Under the pieces are notes generated by a model. It ran no database searches. It was given only the letters and a program-made list of their open reading frames with translations, and had not been told where the DNA came from. From Hymenobacter psychrotolerans DSM 18569 (lineage in GTDB: Bacteria > Bacteroidota > Bacteroidia > Cytophagales > Hymenobacteraceae): a stretch of DNA of 64,000 nt. Shown piece after piece: positions 9,044 to 16,606 of this stretch (its first letter is position 1; each line of letters opens with the position of its first letter). Where the stretch lies: the NCBI RefSeq assembly GCF_900142395.1, contig NZ_FRAS01000002.1, positions 186,001 to 250,000 of the forward strand, in the 5' to 3' direction. The position numbers and the translations under genes were made by a program.

Positions 9044-9220
9044 TTAGTTCTTGCGGCCGGAACCGCTCTTTTTTCCGCCGCCGTCCTGCTTATTGACGGT
9101 AGCTCAGGCGCGCTTTTCGGCTTCTTCTTCCGAAACGCCGCGCTTCTCGTAGCTTTCTTCGATGTGCTCCGCCTGCCGCTTCTGCTTGTCGGTGTAGGCC
9201 GATTTATCTCCCTGAGGCAT
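9044..9220 (-). pseudogene. Small KGG-like 'plasmid stabilisation' protein interrupted by TGA
   Basis: Read from the ATG at 9218-9220, codons 1-38 give MPQGDKSAYTDKQKRQAEHI followed by EESYEKRGVSEEEAEKRA, then codon 39 is TGA (9104-9106), and codons 40-58 give ATVNKQDGGGKKSGSGRKN and a TAA. This is a well-known family of about 58 residues found in many bacteria, and I recall the position after KRA as a Trp (RAWATVNK). A single G-to-A change (TGG to TGA) would explain the break; the frame and sequence are intact on both sides. It is either a fresh pseudogene or a sequencing error; UGA readthrough is possible but has no support here. Confidence 0.8.
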
Positions 9221-9356
9221 GATGCAGAAATGTAAAAGGTGAAACCATGACTTACCTGTTGCTCTACGGGCCGCCCGGGCATGTGTTATGACGAGCTTGC
9301 GTGAACCGTTGCCTGGGGGTGCCTATCTTCGCGCCTTCTAAGCCCCCACTTTCGCC

Positions 9357-9602
9357 ATGCGCCAGCTCGCCGATATTCCGCACCCCGAGGCCAAAATCAC
9401 GCTTTTCTCCTGGAACGGCAAGTACCTGATCAAGCTGGAGAAAGGCCAGCTGGAGCAAACCTACAAGGTGAGCGAGCTGGACGTAACCAGCGACGAAGAT
9501 GTGCGTGAGCTCCTGGACAGTGAGTTTCTGCAGGCCGCCGTAGCCCGCTTTACCCAGATGCGCACCGACCTGCAGGCCGCCTTCGACCGGCACGGCCTGT
9601 AA
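9357..9602 (+). CDS. Small conserved-looking protein of unknown function
   Basis: An 81-residue acidic soluble protein with no signal peptide or membrane helix. It has two short beta-like strands (KITLFSWNGKYLIKLE) followed by helices with alternating acidic residues. I do not recognise a named domain; proteins of this size and style occur as single-copy genes in Cytophagales. TATCTTCG (from 9328), about 30 bp before the ATG, resembles a -7 box. It is followed 38 bp later by a secreted coiled-coil protein on the same strand, so the two may be cotranscribed. Codon use matches the neighbours, and I take it as a real gene. Confidence 0.7.
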   Translation: MRQLADIPHPEAKITLFSWNGKYLIKLEKGQLEQTYKVSELDVTSDEDVRELLDSEFLQAAVARFTQMRTDLQAAFDRHGL

Positions 9603-9640
9603 GCCGGCTTTTATAGCTGATTTTCTCTATATTCCCCGAC

Positions 9641-10366
9641 ATGAAAAACTCTCTCCTTGCCCTGCTGCTGCTGGTAGGCGTTTTCAGCCTGCATCCGGCC
9701 GCCGCGCAGCTCTACGATGTCCGGCAAAGCAGCATCAACCACGAAAAGCGGGAACGGTCGGCACTAAAAGTGCAGGTAGACGGCACCCCCGAATGGACGC
9801 GCGACTTCTGGCAGTCCTGGCTCAAAGACACCTACAACATCAAAGTGAAAGGCAACGGCCTGCTGGGCGTGGGCAAGCGCGACATTCTGGTGGCCAAGCA
9901 GGTGCCGGCGTCCAGCGTTTCGGGCAAGCTGATTGACCTCTATGCACTGGTAACGGCACCTTCTGATTCTGTTACGGAGCTGGCCGTATTTGCCGCCTTC
10001 GACTCCGATACCTATTTCGACCCGGAGAAAACGCCCAGCGAGTACGCCGCCCTGCGCAACATCGTCACCAACTTTGCTTCGGCCGCCCGCGTGAAAGCGT
10101 ATCGGGAGCAGATAGCGGCCGCCGAGAAAGAGCTGCGCGACACGGAGAAAGAAAAGGAGCGCCTCGAAAAGGAGCGCGCCAGCCTGAGCGCCAACACCCT
10201 AAGCAATCTGGAGAAGATTGAGGCCCTGAAAAAGCAGAACACCGAAAACAAGCTCAAGTCCAGCCAAGACTCGGTGCAACTCATCACCAACGCGCAGCTG
10301 CTGGAAACCCGCAAAGCCAAGCTGCAGCGCCGCCGCGACCGGCTTTCCACGCTGGACAAGAAATAG
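9641..10366 (+). CDS. Secreted coiled-coil protein of unknown function
   Basis: 241 residues: a signal peptide (MKNSLLALLLLVGVFSLHPAAAQ), a compact N-terminal domain (about 25-155) and a charged coiled coil (about 155-235, rich in Glu, Lys and Arg heptads such as EKELRDTEKEKERLEKERAS). The N-terminal part includes PEWTRDFWQSWLKDTYNIK, which looks globular. No enzyme motif is visible. It probably acts in the periplasm as an adaptor or structural protein; this is a guess from the architecture. A hairpin with a 20-bp stem follows 11 bp after the stop codon. Confidence 0.7.
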   Translation: MKNSLLALLLLVGVFSLHPAAAQLYDVRQSSINHEKRERSALKVQVDGTPEWTRDFWQSWLKDTYNIKVKGNGLLGVGKRDILVAKQVPASSVSGKLIDLYALVTAPSDSVTELAVFAAFDSDTYFDPEKTPSEYAALRNIVTNFASAARVKAYREQIAAAEKELRDTEKEKERLEKERASLSANTLSNLEKIEALKKQNTENKLKSSQDSVQLITNAQLLETRKAKLQRRRDRLSTLDKK

Positions 10367-10376
10367 GCGGCGCCGG

Positions 10377-10435
10377 CTCAACACACAATATCCCCGTTAT
10401 CTGGAGCGCAGGTATCGGGGATATTGTGTGTTGAG
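10377..10435. terminator. Long hairpin, 20-bp perfect stem
   Basis: Arms 10377-10396 and 10416-10435 are exact complements with a 19-nt loop. It follows the coiled-coil gene by 10 bp. There is no T run after it, so it may act as a processing or stabilising hairpin or as a tandem-gene boundary. Confidence 0.65.
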
Positions 10436-10539
10436 GCAACTTCCCGGCTGATTTACCCGGCCGGAGTATTGTGCGTACAAGCGGCAGAGCCTGGCCAAGC
10501 CATTGGTCAGCGTACTTAGTAAGTCAGTAATCAAAGGAT

Positions 10540-11649
10540 ATGGAAAAGGACCCGTCGCCGCTGGATACCCTGCGGCAGCTCAAGGAGTGGCTCGATGCCG
10601 GCACCATCACGCCGCAGGAATTCGCTACGCTGAAGCAGAAACTGCTATTCAGCGAGTCGGCATCAGCAGCGGCGCCACCCGCGCCGGCCGCTCCCGAGCC
10701 GACCACCATTGCGCCGGTAGAAGACCCGATGCTGCCGCCGGTAGTGCATCACGCCGCCCCGGAACCCGCGCCACCGGTTGGAGGACCGTCTGTACCCGCC
10801 TCACCTGCCGACCCAATCAACCGACCCATCATAGCCGGCCGGCCCGAAACGTCGCCTTCCGCTGCCGAGCCGGAGCCGTATACCACGCCTTCTGCCGCTT
10901 CCGCTACAGAGGAAGTAGAGCCGGCTCCGTACACGGCGCCTGCCAAAAGCCCGCTGGGTACCATCCTCATCATTGGCGGTATTGTGGCGTTGCTGGCCCT
11001 GATTGCCTACCTGATGCTGGGCAACCGCGAGTCGGAGCGCCTGACCAGCACCTCCCGCACCGCTGCCGACTCGCTGGCCGTGGCGCCGGAAGAAGGCCCG
11101 CAGGCCGAGCAGATTGAGTTGCCGCCGGCTGCCGTGCCCGAAACGGTACGCGTAGCCCCCGTGCTGCCTCCCGCCGCTCCGCGCGACTCAGTGGCAGCCG
11201 TGACGCCTGCTACGCCCACCGAAGCCGCTACTCCGGCCGTAGCCGATGATGCCGGCATTGTGCCGCGCGCGCAACAAGCGCTGGAATCCTACTACACCGA
11301 TCTGCAGGCGGCTCCGTTCAGCGCCGCGCAGCACTTCGCTCCCAGCGTCGAGCGGTTCTACACGCTGTCGGGCACTACGCCCGAAGCTATTGAAGCCGAG
11401 CTGAACCGCACGCACTTCCCGGAGTTCACGGAAGCCTCCACCCAGATTGAGCCCGGCAGCCTGAAGGTAGGGCCCGTGGCCAACGACGGCTCCCGCGTGG
11501 TCACGTACCTGGAAAAAAGTAAAGCCTTCCGGCAGTCGTTGCAGAAGTACCAGCAAACCACCGCGCAGGTGCGGGTGCGGCTCGATAAGAACTTCAGAAT
11601 CGTGTATCTGCGGCAGGAAAAACTGCTCGAAAATACATTCACCGACTAG
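10540..11649 (+). CDS. SHOCT-like, Pro/Ala-rich single-pass membrane protein
   Basis: 369 residues in four parts. Residues 1-40 (LRQLKEWLDAGTITPQEFAT) have the pattern of a SHOCT domain, a short helical motif usually found at protein ends. About 45-145 is a low-complexity linker rich in Pro, Ala, Glu and Thr. About 148-168 is one membrane helix (TILIIGGIVALLALIAYLML). After a second disordered stretch, about 245-369 is a folded domain with an NTF2-like feel (helix ESYYTDLQAAPF, then beta strands). The order suggests a cytoplasmic SHOCT end and an extracytoplasmic C-terminal domain. Function unknown. A DUF3089 gene follows after 82 bp with its own promoter. Confidence 0.7.
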   Translation: MEKDPSPLDTLRQLKEWLDAGTITPQEFATLKQKLLFSESASAAAPPAPAAPEPTTIAPVEDPMLPPVVHHAAPEPAPPVGGPSVPASPADPINRPIIAGRPETSPSAAEPEPYTTPSAASATEEVEPAPYTAPAKSPLGTILIIGGIVALLALIAYLMLGNRESERLTSTSRTAADSLAVAPEEGPQAEQIELPPAAVPETVRVAPVLPPAAPRDSVAAVTPATPTEAATPAVADDAGIVPRAQQALESYYTDLQAAPFSAAQHFAPSVERFYTLSGTTPEAIEAELNRTHFPEFTEASTQIEPGSLKVGPVANDGSRVVTYLEKSKAFRQSLQKYQQTTAQVRVRLDKNFRIVYLRQEKLLENTFTD

Positions 11650-11656
11650 GCTCCCG

Positions 11657-11664
11657 TACCTTTG
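11657..11664 (+). promoter_or_regulatory. -7 promoter box of the DUF3089 gene
   Basis: TACCTTTG, an exact TAnnTTTG match, 67 bp before the ATG at 11732. Confidence 0.55.
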
Positions 11665-11731
11665 CGGCTGCTTGCCGGACGCGCGTCGCCGAAGCCCGGC
11701 GGCGCGCGTTTGTGTTCTGTATGTTCCTGTT

Positions 11732-12793
11732 ATGAAGTCCGTTCCTTTTCGCCGCGCCGGCCGGCTGGCTTTTCTGCTGCTGCCGCTAGTGTTGGGTTCC
11801 TGCCTGAATGTCATCAAGCCGGGCCGCGAGTTTGCGCGCTACCCGCCGCCTACCGCGCCCGACTACGCCCAACCCGATACCTGGGCCGCATTGCCTACCC
11901 GCCGCGACTCGGCCGATGCCGTGCCCTATGGCACCAGTCTCCGCGACCAGCAGGCCAATGCCTCCGTCGACGTGTTTTTCGTGCATCCGACCACCTATTA
12001 CCGCCGCGGCTCCTGGAACGCCGACGTAGCCGATGCCCGCGTCAATCTGTTCACCGACCGTAGCACCATCCGCAAGCAGGCATCGGTGTTCAACAACGTG
12101 GGCCGCATCTATGCGCCGCGCTACCGGCAGGCTACGCTCTTTTCCTTCTTTGATGAAAAGAGCGAAAACGGCAAAGAAGCCCTGAATCTGGCCTACAGTG
12201 ACGTAAAAGCAGCCTTCGACTACTACTTGGCGCACTACAATCAGGGCCGGCCGTTCATTGTGGCCGGCCACAGCCAGGGCACTTTCCACGCCACGCGCCT
12301 GCTGCGCGAACTGGTAGACCAGAACCCGAAGCTGCGCCGCCAGCTGGTAGCCGCCTACCTCATCGGCTTCAACGTGAAGCCCACCGAATACCAGGTGCTC
12401 CGGCCGTGCGAAGACTCCACCCAGACGGGTTGCTACGTGGCCTGGAACTCCGTAGAATGGGGCAACGACTACCCGCCATTCCAGGGCGGTGTGGCCGTAA
12501 ATCCATTGACGTGGCGCACCGATACGGTGGCCGCACCAGCTTCGCTCAACCTCGGCGGCACCCCTTACGAGTTCAACCGCTTGGATACCGCCGTAGTAGA
12601 TGCCAAGGTGCACAACGGCCTCGTGTGGCTGCATACGCCCAAAGCCAGCGGCTACCCACGTTTTCTGTTGCCCGGCCGCCCCGAACTGCGCCACTCCTTT
12701 CACATCGCCGACTACGCGCTGTACTATATGAACATCCGGCAAAATGCCGCCGCACGGGTGCGGGCATATACCGCGCAGCCTCACCGTCCGTAA
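11732..12793 (+). CDS. DUF3089 family alpha/beta hydrolase lipoprotein
   Basis: 353 residues. The start at 11732 (MKSVPFRRAGRLAFLLL) gives a lipoprotein signal with the lipobox LGSC, so Cys25 is probably lipidated; an upstream in-frame ATG at 11672 would bury that signal. The body matches DUF3089: VDVFFVHPTTYY early on, then the nucleophile elbow GHSQG (GRPFIVAGHSQGTFHATRL), as in alpha/beta hydrolases. The protein likely sits in the outer or inner membrane facing the periplasm and hydrolyses an ester or peptide-like bond, but the substrate is not known for the family. A 47-residue membrane peptide gene follows after 9 bp. Confidence 0.88.
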   Translation: MKSVPFRRAGRLAFLLLPLVLGSCLNVIKPGREFARYPPPTAPDYAQPDTWAALPTRRDSADAVPYGTSLRDQQANASVDVFFVHPTTYYRRGSWNADVADARVNLFTDRSTIRKQASVFNNVGRIYAPRYRQATLFSFFDEKSENGKEALNLAYSDVKAAFDYYLAHYNQGRPFIVAGHSQGTFHATRLLRELVDQNPKLRRQLVAAYLIGFNVKPTEYQVLRPCEDSTQTGCYVAWNSVEWGNDYPPFQGGVAVNPLTWRTDTVAAPASLNLGGTPYEFNRLDTAVVDAKVHNGLVWLHTPKASGYPRFLLPGRPELRHSFHIADYALYYMNIRQNAAARVRAYTAQPHRP

Positions 12794-12802
12794 TTCCGTT
12801 TT

Positions 12803-12946
12803 ATGAAAAATATCAACTGGCCCCGTTTCCTCATTGGGCTGCTGTTCCTGATTCTGCTGGCCGCGCTGGCCAAGAACCTGATTGGGGGCGTTATCCGCAG
12901 GAACAAAGCTTCCACACCCACCGAAAAGCAGGACGTCTTAAAATAA
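12803..12946 (+). CDS. 47-residue single-helix membrane protein
   Basis: A short reading frame of 47 codons starting at ATG 12803: a cytoplasmic start MKNINWPRF, a strongly hydrophobic helix (LIGLLFLILLAALAKNLIGG) and a basic, polar tail ending in QDVLK. It starts 9 bp after the DUF3089 stop codon and stops exactly where the following terminator begins, so it is well placed as the last gene of that operon. Codon use is like the neighbours. Unknown role; small helical proteins like this often modulate a membrane partner. Confidence 0.6.
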   Translation: MKNINWPRFLIGLLFLILLAALAKNLIGGVIRRNKASTPTEKQDVLK

Positions 12947-12982
12947 AAAAGCCCCGCCGGCACAATGCCGGCGGGGCTTTTT
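12946..12982. terminator. Bidirectional terminator
   Basis: Stem GCCCCGCCGGC with 5-nt loop, five A before and five T after (12946-12961 with 12967-12982). It serves the plus-strand DUF3089 operon and the minus-strand rplM-tsf operon, whose last gene ends at 13003. Confidence 0.9.
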
Positions 12983-13002
12983 AAAGCAGCTAAGCGGATA
13001 AC

Positions 13003-13839
13003 TTAGGCACCAATAGCAACACGCTTGAAGTCGGTTACCGTCATGCCTTTCGACGTTTTGTCGAGCAGCTGGGCGATGGTCAGCGAGCTGTCCTTCACGA
13101 ACTCCTGGTTGAGGAGCGTGTTCTCTTTGTAGAACTTGTTCAGCTTGCCCTGCGCAATTTTCTCCAGCATCGCCTCGGGCTTGCCTTCGGCACGCGCCTG
13201 CTCTTTGCCGATTTCGATTTCGCGCTCCGTAACGGCCGAATCCACACCGTCTTTGTCAACGGCTACGGGCTTCATGGCTACGATTTGCATGGCTACGTCG
13301 CGGCCTACGGCAGCAATGTCAGCACCACCTACGTTCTTCAGGCCTACGAGTACGCCTTTCTTGTTGTCGGAGTGGATGTAGGAAGCAACTTTCTCAGCCG
13401 TCAGCGTGGCGTACGTTACGTCCAGCTTCTCGCCGATTTTGCCCATCAGGTCGGTGATGTGCTCCTGAATGCTCAGGCCATCTTCTTCCTTGGTAGCCAG
13501 CAGGTCTTCTTTGGTGGCGGCGTTCGTGCGAACGGCGGCATCCAGAATACGCTGCACCAGGTTCCGGAAGTCAGCCACTTTCGCAACCGATTCAGTTTCG
13601 CAAGCCAGCGCAATGAGTTTGCCGGTCGTGCCGTCTTCGCTCACGCTCACAGCCACAAAGCCTTCCGACGTTTCGTTTTCAGAACGCTTATCGGCGATTT
13701 TCTGGCCCTGCTTGCGCAGAATGTCACGAGCAGCTTCGAAGTCGCCATCGGCTTCGGTCAGTGCTTTTTTGCAATCCATCATGCCTGCACCGGTCATGGT
13801 GCGGAGCTTGTTCACGTCTGCGGCGGTAATTGCTGCCAT
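13003..13839 (-). CDS. tsf: Translation elongation factor Ts
   Basis: 278 residues. EF-Ts is the nucleotide-exchange factor for EF-Tu. The N-terminal UBA-like domain is clear (ITAADVNKLRTMTGAGMMDC then KKALTEADGDFEAA), including the TGAGMMDCK signature and the core region with the coiled coil. Length is normal for the longer EF-Ts form. It is the last gene of rplM-rpsI-rpsB-tsf, 133 bp after rpsB, with a strong hairpin between the two genes (13911-13954) that may reduce its transcription. The start ATG at 13839 fits the family. Confidence 0.98.
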   Translation of the reverse strand: MAAITAADVNKLRTMTGAGMMDCKKALTEADGDFEAARDILRKQGQKIADKRSENETSEGFVAVSVSEDGTTGKLIALACETESVAKVADFRNLVQRILDAAVRTNAATKEDLLATKEEDGLSIQEHITDLMGKIGEKLDVTYATLTAEKVASYIHSDNKKGVLVGLKNVGGADIAAVGRDVAMQIVAMKPVAVDKDGVDSAVTEREIEIGKEQARAEGKPEAMLEKIAQGKLNKFYKENTLLNQEFVKDSSLTIAQLLDKTSKGMTVTDFKRVAIGA

Positions 13840-13910
13840 TGTTGTGAGGGTATATGAGGGGTGAGGGTTGTAATCAATTTACTGCCGGCCGGGTAGGGCA
13901 GGCGGCAAAA

Positions 13911-13954
13911 GAAAAGGGAACACCGGAGCCGAGTGCTTCGCATGTTCCCTTTTC
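13911..13954 (-). terminator. Hairpin between rpsB and tsf (possible attenuator)
   Basis: 12-bp perfect stem GAAAAGGGAACA (13911-13922) with 13943-13954 and a 20-nt loop. On the minus strand it lies 18 bp after the rpsB stop and 71 bp before the tsf start, with T-rich ends, so it could stop part of the transcripts before tsf. Confidence 0.65.
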
Positions 13955-13972
13955 GAAGGAGGGGCGATAAGC

Positions 13973-14740
13973 CTATTCTTCGGCGTTCTGCTTCTCCTGG
14001 ATGCCTTCGTCTTCGGCCTGCTTCTTGTCGGCATCTTCTTTGTCGACCTTACGCTCCGAAAGACCTTCTTCGATGGCCTTGCCAATCACGCTCACGATGA
14101 GCTGGATCGACTTCGAGGCGTCGTCGTTGGCCGGGATGGGGAACTGCACCAGCTCGGGGTTCGAGTTCGTGTCGCAGATAGCGAATACCGGAACACCCAG
14201 TTTCTGGGCTTCTTTCACGGCAATGTGCTCGCGCTTCACGTCTACTACGAACAGCGCAGCGGGCAGGCGGCTCAGGTCGGCAATGCCGCCCAGTACACGC
14301 TCCAGCTTCTCCCGCTCGCGCGACATCATCAGTTTCTCACGCTTGGCAAGTGCCGCGTAAGCCGTATTTTCTTTCACCATCTTGTCGATGGTGCTCATTT
14401 TCTTCAGCGACTTGCGCACGGTGGCGAAGTTGGTGAGCATACCACCCAGCCAACGGTCAGTCACGTACGGCATTTTCAGGCGGGTAGCCTCTTCCGTTAC
14501 GATTTCCTGCGCTTGTTTTTTGGTAGCCACGAACATCACCTTACGGCCGCTCTTGGCGATGTTGCGGATAGCCGCAGCAGCCTGGTCGAGCGAAACGAGG
14601 GTCTTGTTCAGGTCGATAATGTGGATGCCGTTCTTCTCCATGAAGATGTACGGCGCCATTTTCGGATCCCACTTGCGCGTAAGGTGACCAAAGTGGGCAC
14701 CGGCATCAAGCAGTTCTTTATAGGTGGTGGACTGAGCCAT
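13973..14740 (-). CDS. rpsB: 30S ribosomal protein S2
   Basis: 255 residues. Starts with YKELLDAGAHFGHLTRKWDP, the S2 signature, followed by the conserved coiled-coil insertion (about 105-155) and the second signature with DLSRLPAALFVVDVKREHIA. The acidic, Lys/Glu-rich tail (EDADKKQAEDEGIQEKQNAEE) is longer than in E. coli, as is common in Bacteroidota. Part of the 30S subunit near the body-head junction; it recruits S1. Follows rpsI by 18 bp. Confidence 0.98.
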   Translation of the reverse strand: MAQSTTYKELLDAGAHFGHLTRKWDPKMAPYIFMEKNGIHIIDLNKTLVSLDQAAAAIRNIAKSGRKVMFVATKKQAQEIVTEEATRLKMPYVTDRWLGGMLTNFATVRKSLKKMSTIDKMVKENTAYAALAKREKLMMSREREKLERVLGGIADLSRLPAALFVVDVKREHIAVKEAQKLGVPVFAICDTNSNPELVQFPIPANDDASKSIQLIVSVIGKAIEEGLSERKVDKEDADKKQAEDEGIQEKQNAEE

Positions 14741-14758
14741 GATAAGTTTCCTCTGGGA

Positions 14759-15145
14759 TTAGCGTTTCGAGAACTGGAACGAGCGACGTGCTTTGCGCTT
14801 GCCGAATTTCTTGCGTTCCACCATGCGCGGGTCGCGGGTCAGGAAGCCTTCTTTCTTCAGCGCCGGGCGAGCCTCAGCGTTGTCGCCCACGAGGGCTTTC
14901 GAGATGGCCAGACGGATGGCTTCAGCCTGAGCCGAGATGCCACCACCGCGCACGTTCACCTTGATGTCGTACTGGCCGAGTTGCTCGACAGTAGCCAAAG
15001 GCTGGTTCACGATGTTTTCCAGGAGTTCGTTGCCGAAATAGGCTTTCATTTCCCGGCCGTTGATAGTGATATTCCCTTGCCCGGCCTGCATGTAGATGCG
15101 GGCCACCGAGGTTTTTCTTCTACCAGAGGTGTTGGAGATTTCCAT
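14759..15145 (-). CDS. rpsI: 30S ribosomal protein S9
   Basis: 128 residues, with the S9 features: GRRKTSVARIYM near the start, the GGGISAQAEAIRLAISKAL segment and the basic tail ending in FGKRKARRSFQFSKR, whose last Lys-Arg contacts P-site tRNA in other bacteria. Follows rplM by 32 bp and precedes rpsB by 18 bp, so it is cotranscribed with both. Confidence 0.98.
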   Translation of the reverse strand: MEISNTSGRRKTSVARIYMQAGQGNITINGREMKAYFGNELLENIVNQPLATVEQLGQYDIKVNVRGGGISAQAEAIRLAISKALVGDNAEARPALKKEGFLTRDPRMVERKKFGKRKARRSFQFSKR

Positions 15146-15177
15146 TAAGTGAAGAATTAAAGAGAGGCCGAATCGGC

Positions 15178-15630
15178 TTAGAGATTAGTCAGTTCAACAG
15201 CTTTGGGCTGCTGGGCTTCGTGCGGGTGCTGGTCGCCCTTGTACACGTACAGGTTGCGGAATTGCGCGGCACCCAGCTTGTTGCCTTGCAGCATGCCTTT
15301 CACGGCGTGCTCAATCACACGGGTCGAGTCTTTGGCTTTCTTGTCGCGCAGGTTGATGCGCTTCTGGCCGCCGGGGTAGCCCGAGTGGGTGATGTAGATT
15401 TTGTCGGTCAGCTTCTTGCCCGTAACGTAGAGCTTGTCGGCGTTCAGAACAATTACATTGTCGCCACAGTCCGAGTTGGGAGTGAACGAAGGTTTGTGCT
15501 TGCCACGCAGCATGTTGGCAATCTGGCTGGCCAGACGGCCCAGCGGCGCAACACTGGCATCAACCACGACCCATGCCTTATCGGCGTTGGCTTTGTTGAC
15601 GGATACCGTCTTGAAGCTCAGATGATCCAT
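15178..15630 (-). CDS. rplM: 50S ribosomal protein L13
   Basis: 150 residues from the ATG at 15630 (MDHLSFKTVSVNKANADKAW). I reject the longer in-frame start at 15696 because the promoter -7 box covers 15694-15701. L13 hallmarks are WVVVDASVAPLGRLASQIA, LRGKHKPSFTPNSDCGDNVI and HAVKGMLQGNKLGA. It is an early assembly protein of the 50S subunit. First gene of the rplM-rpsI-rpsB-tsf operon. The leader of about 60 nt between promoter and start could hold autoregulatory structure, but I cannot establish one by eye. Confidence 0.98.
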   Translation of the reverse strand: MDHLSFKTVSVNKANADKAWVVVDASVAPLGRLASQIANMLRGKHKPSFTPNSDCGDNVIVLNADKLYVTGKKLTDKIYITHSGYPGGQKRINLRDKKAKDSTRVIEHAVKGMLQGNKLGAAQFRNLYVYKGDQHPHEAQQPKAVELTNL

Positions 15631-15693
15631 TGGGAAGGAGGGTAAGCGTTTGGAAATGAGGAGAAACCGGACGCGGTCCGGGAAAAACGGACA

Positions 15694-15723
15694 CAAAGTT
15701 ACCGCCTTTCAGCGTATTTGCAA
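15694..15723 (-). promoter_or_regulatory. Bacteroidota promoter of the rplM operon
   Basis: On the minus strand: TTG (15721-15723), exactly 19 bp, then TAACTTTG (15694-15701). This matches the Bacteroidota primary sigma consensus TTG-N19-TAnnTTTG and is the best promoter in the window. The start codon lies 63 bp downstream. Confidence 0.85.
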
Positions 15724-15823
15724 GGCCCATTGTAATATTTGTGCCTGAGTAGCACCCACTTTCGCGGCGCCGGCAACTGGGCATATTGCTATCTGCGGAA
15801 GCAGCAAAAGCCGCTTCACTACC

Positions 15824-16537
15824 CTACTGATACTGCCGCAGCGTTTCGACCAGCACCCGGAAATCCTTAGGATAAGGCGCTTCCACGGTGACGCTTTCGC
15901 CGTTCAGCTTGGCAAACGTAAGGCTGGCCGCATGCAGCGCAAACCGCTTGATGAAGGGCTGCTCTTCCTCGCCTTCCTTCATGTTGAACTTGCGCTTCAG
16001 CGACGAAAGGTAGAAATCTTCGCCACCGTACATGTTGTCGCCGATGATGGGAGCCTGCAGGTAGGCCAGGTGCAGCCGGATCTGGTGCATGCGGCCGGTA
16101 ATGGGCTGGCATTCCAGCAGCGTGTGCTTGGCATAGGCCTCCAGGGTGCGTACCAGCGTCACGGCGGGCTTGCCCTTGAACGCAAGGCGGGCCTTGCCTT
16201 TAGTGGTGGTTTCGATGCTGCGTTCTACGCGCAGGCCTTCGTAGTCGTGCACGCCCCAGGCGGCGGCGTGGTACACCTTTTTCACCTTGCGGTCTTCGAA
16301 CTGCATAGCCAGATGGCGGTAGGCTGCCGGGTTTTTGGCCAACGCCAGCGAGCCGCTGGTTTCCTTGTCGAGGCGGTGGCAGGCCTGCACGTCGTCGTAC
16401 TGCTCGCGGGCGAGGCGCAGGATGTTGGGGGCGCCGCCAAACCGCTCGTCGAGCGTAGCCAGAAACGGCGGCTTGTTGATGACGACGTAGTCTTCGTCTT
16501 CGAACAGGATGAGGTCTTGGAAATTGGGTAGCTTCAT
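15824..16537 (-). CDS. RluA-family RNA pseudouridine synthase
   Basis: 237 residues. The core motif is HRLDKETSG, whose Asp57 is the catalytic residue; also present are VINKPP near the start and TGRMHQIRLHLAYLQAPIIGD, the conserved strand-loop of the RluA/RluD group. No S4 domain is present, so it resembles RluA- or TruC-type enzymes rather than RluD; the target uridine cannot be told from sequence. I start it at 16537 (MKLPNFQD) because a -7 promoter box covers 16547-16554, which makes the ATG at 16549 impossible for that transcript. That would leave a leader of only a few nucleotides. Confidence 0.93.
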   Translation of the reverse strand: MKLPNFQDLILFEDEDYVVINKPPFLATLDERFGGAPNILRLAREQYDDVQACHRLDKETSGSLALAKNPAAYRHLAMQFEDRKVKKVYHAAAWGVHDYEGLRVERSIETTTKGKARLAFKGKPAVTLVRTLEAYAKHTLLECQPITGRMHQIRLHLAYLQAPIIGDNMYGGEDFYLSSLKRKFNMKEGEEEQPFIKRFALHAASLTFAKLNGESVTVEAPYPKDFRVLVETLRQYQ

Positions 16538-16546
16538 AAAGAGCCG

Positions 16547-16554
16547 CAAAGGTA
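16547..16554 (-). promoter_or_regulatory. -7 promoter box of the pseudouridine synthase gene
   Basis: TACCTTTG on the minus strand, 9 bp before the ATG at 16537. The spacing implies an almost leaderless mRNA. Confidence 0.6.
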
Positions 16555-16606
16555 CGAGTTTGGGCCGAGCAGCTATAGCGCGTGGCTGCCGCTGCCAGGC
16601 CGTCGG

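Noticed and set aside
15631..15696. Upstream ATG start for rplM at 15696
   Set aside because: The promoter -7 box covers 15694-15701, so that codon cannot be on the transcript; L13 begins at 15630.
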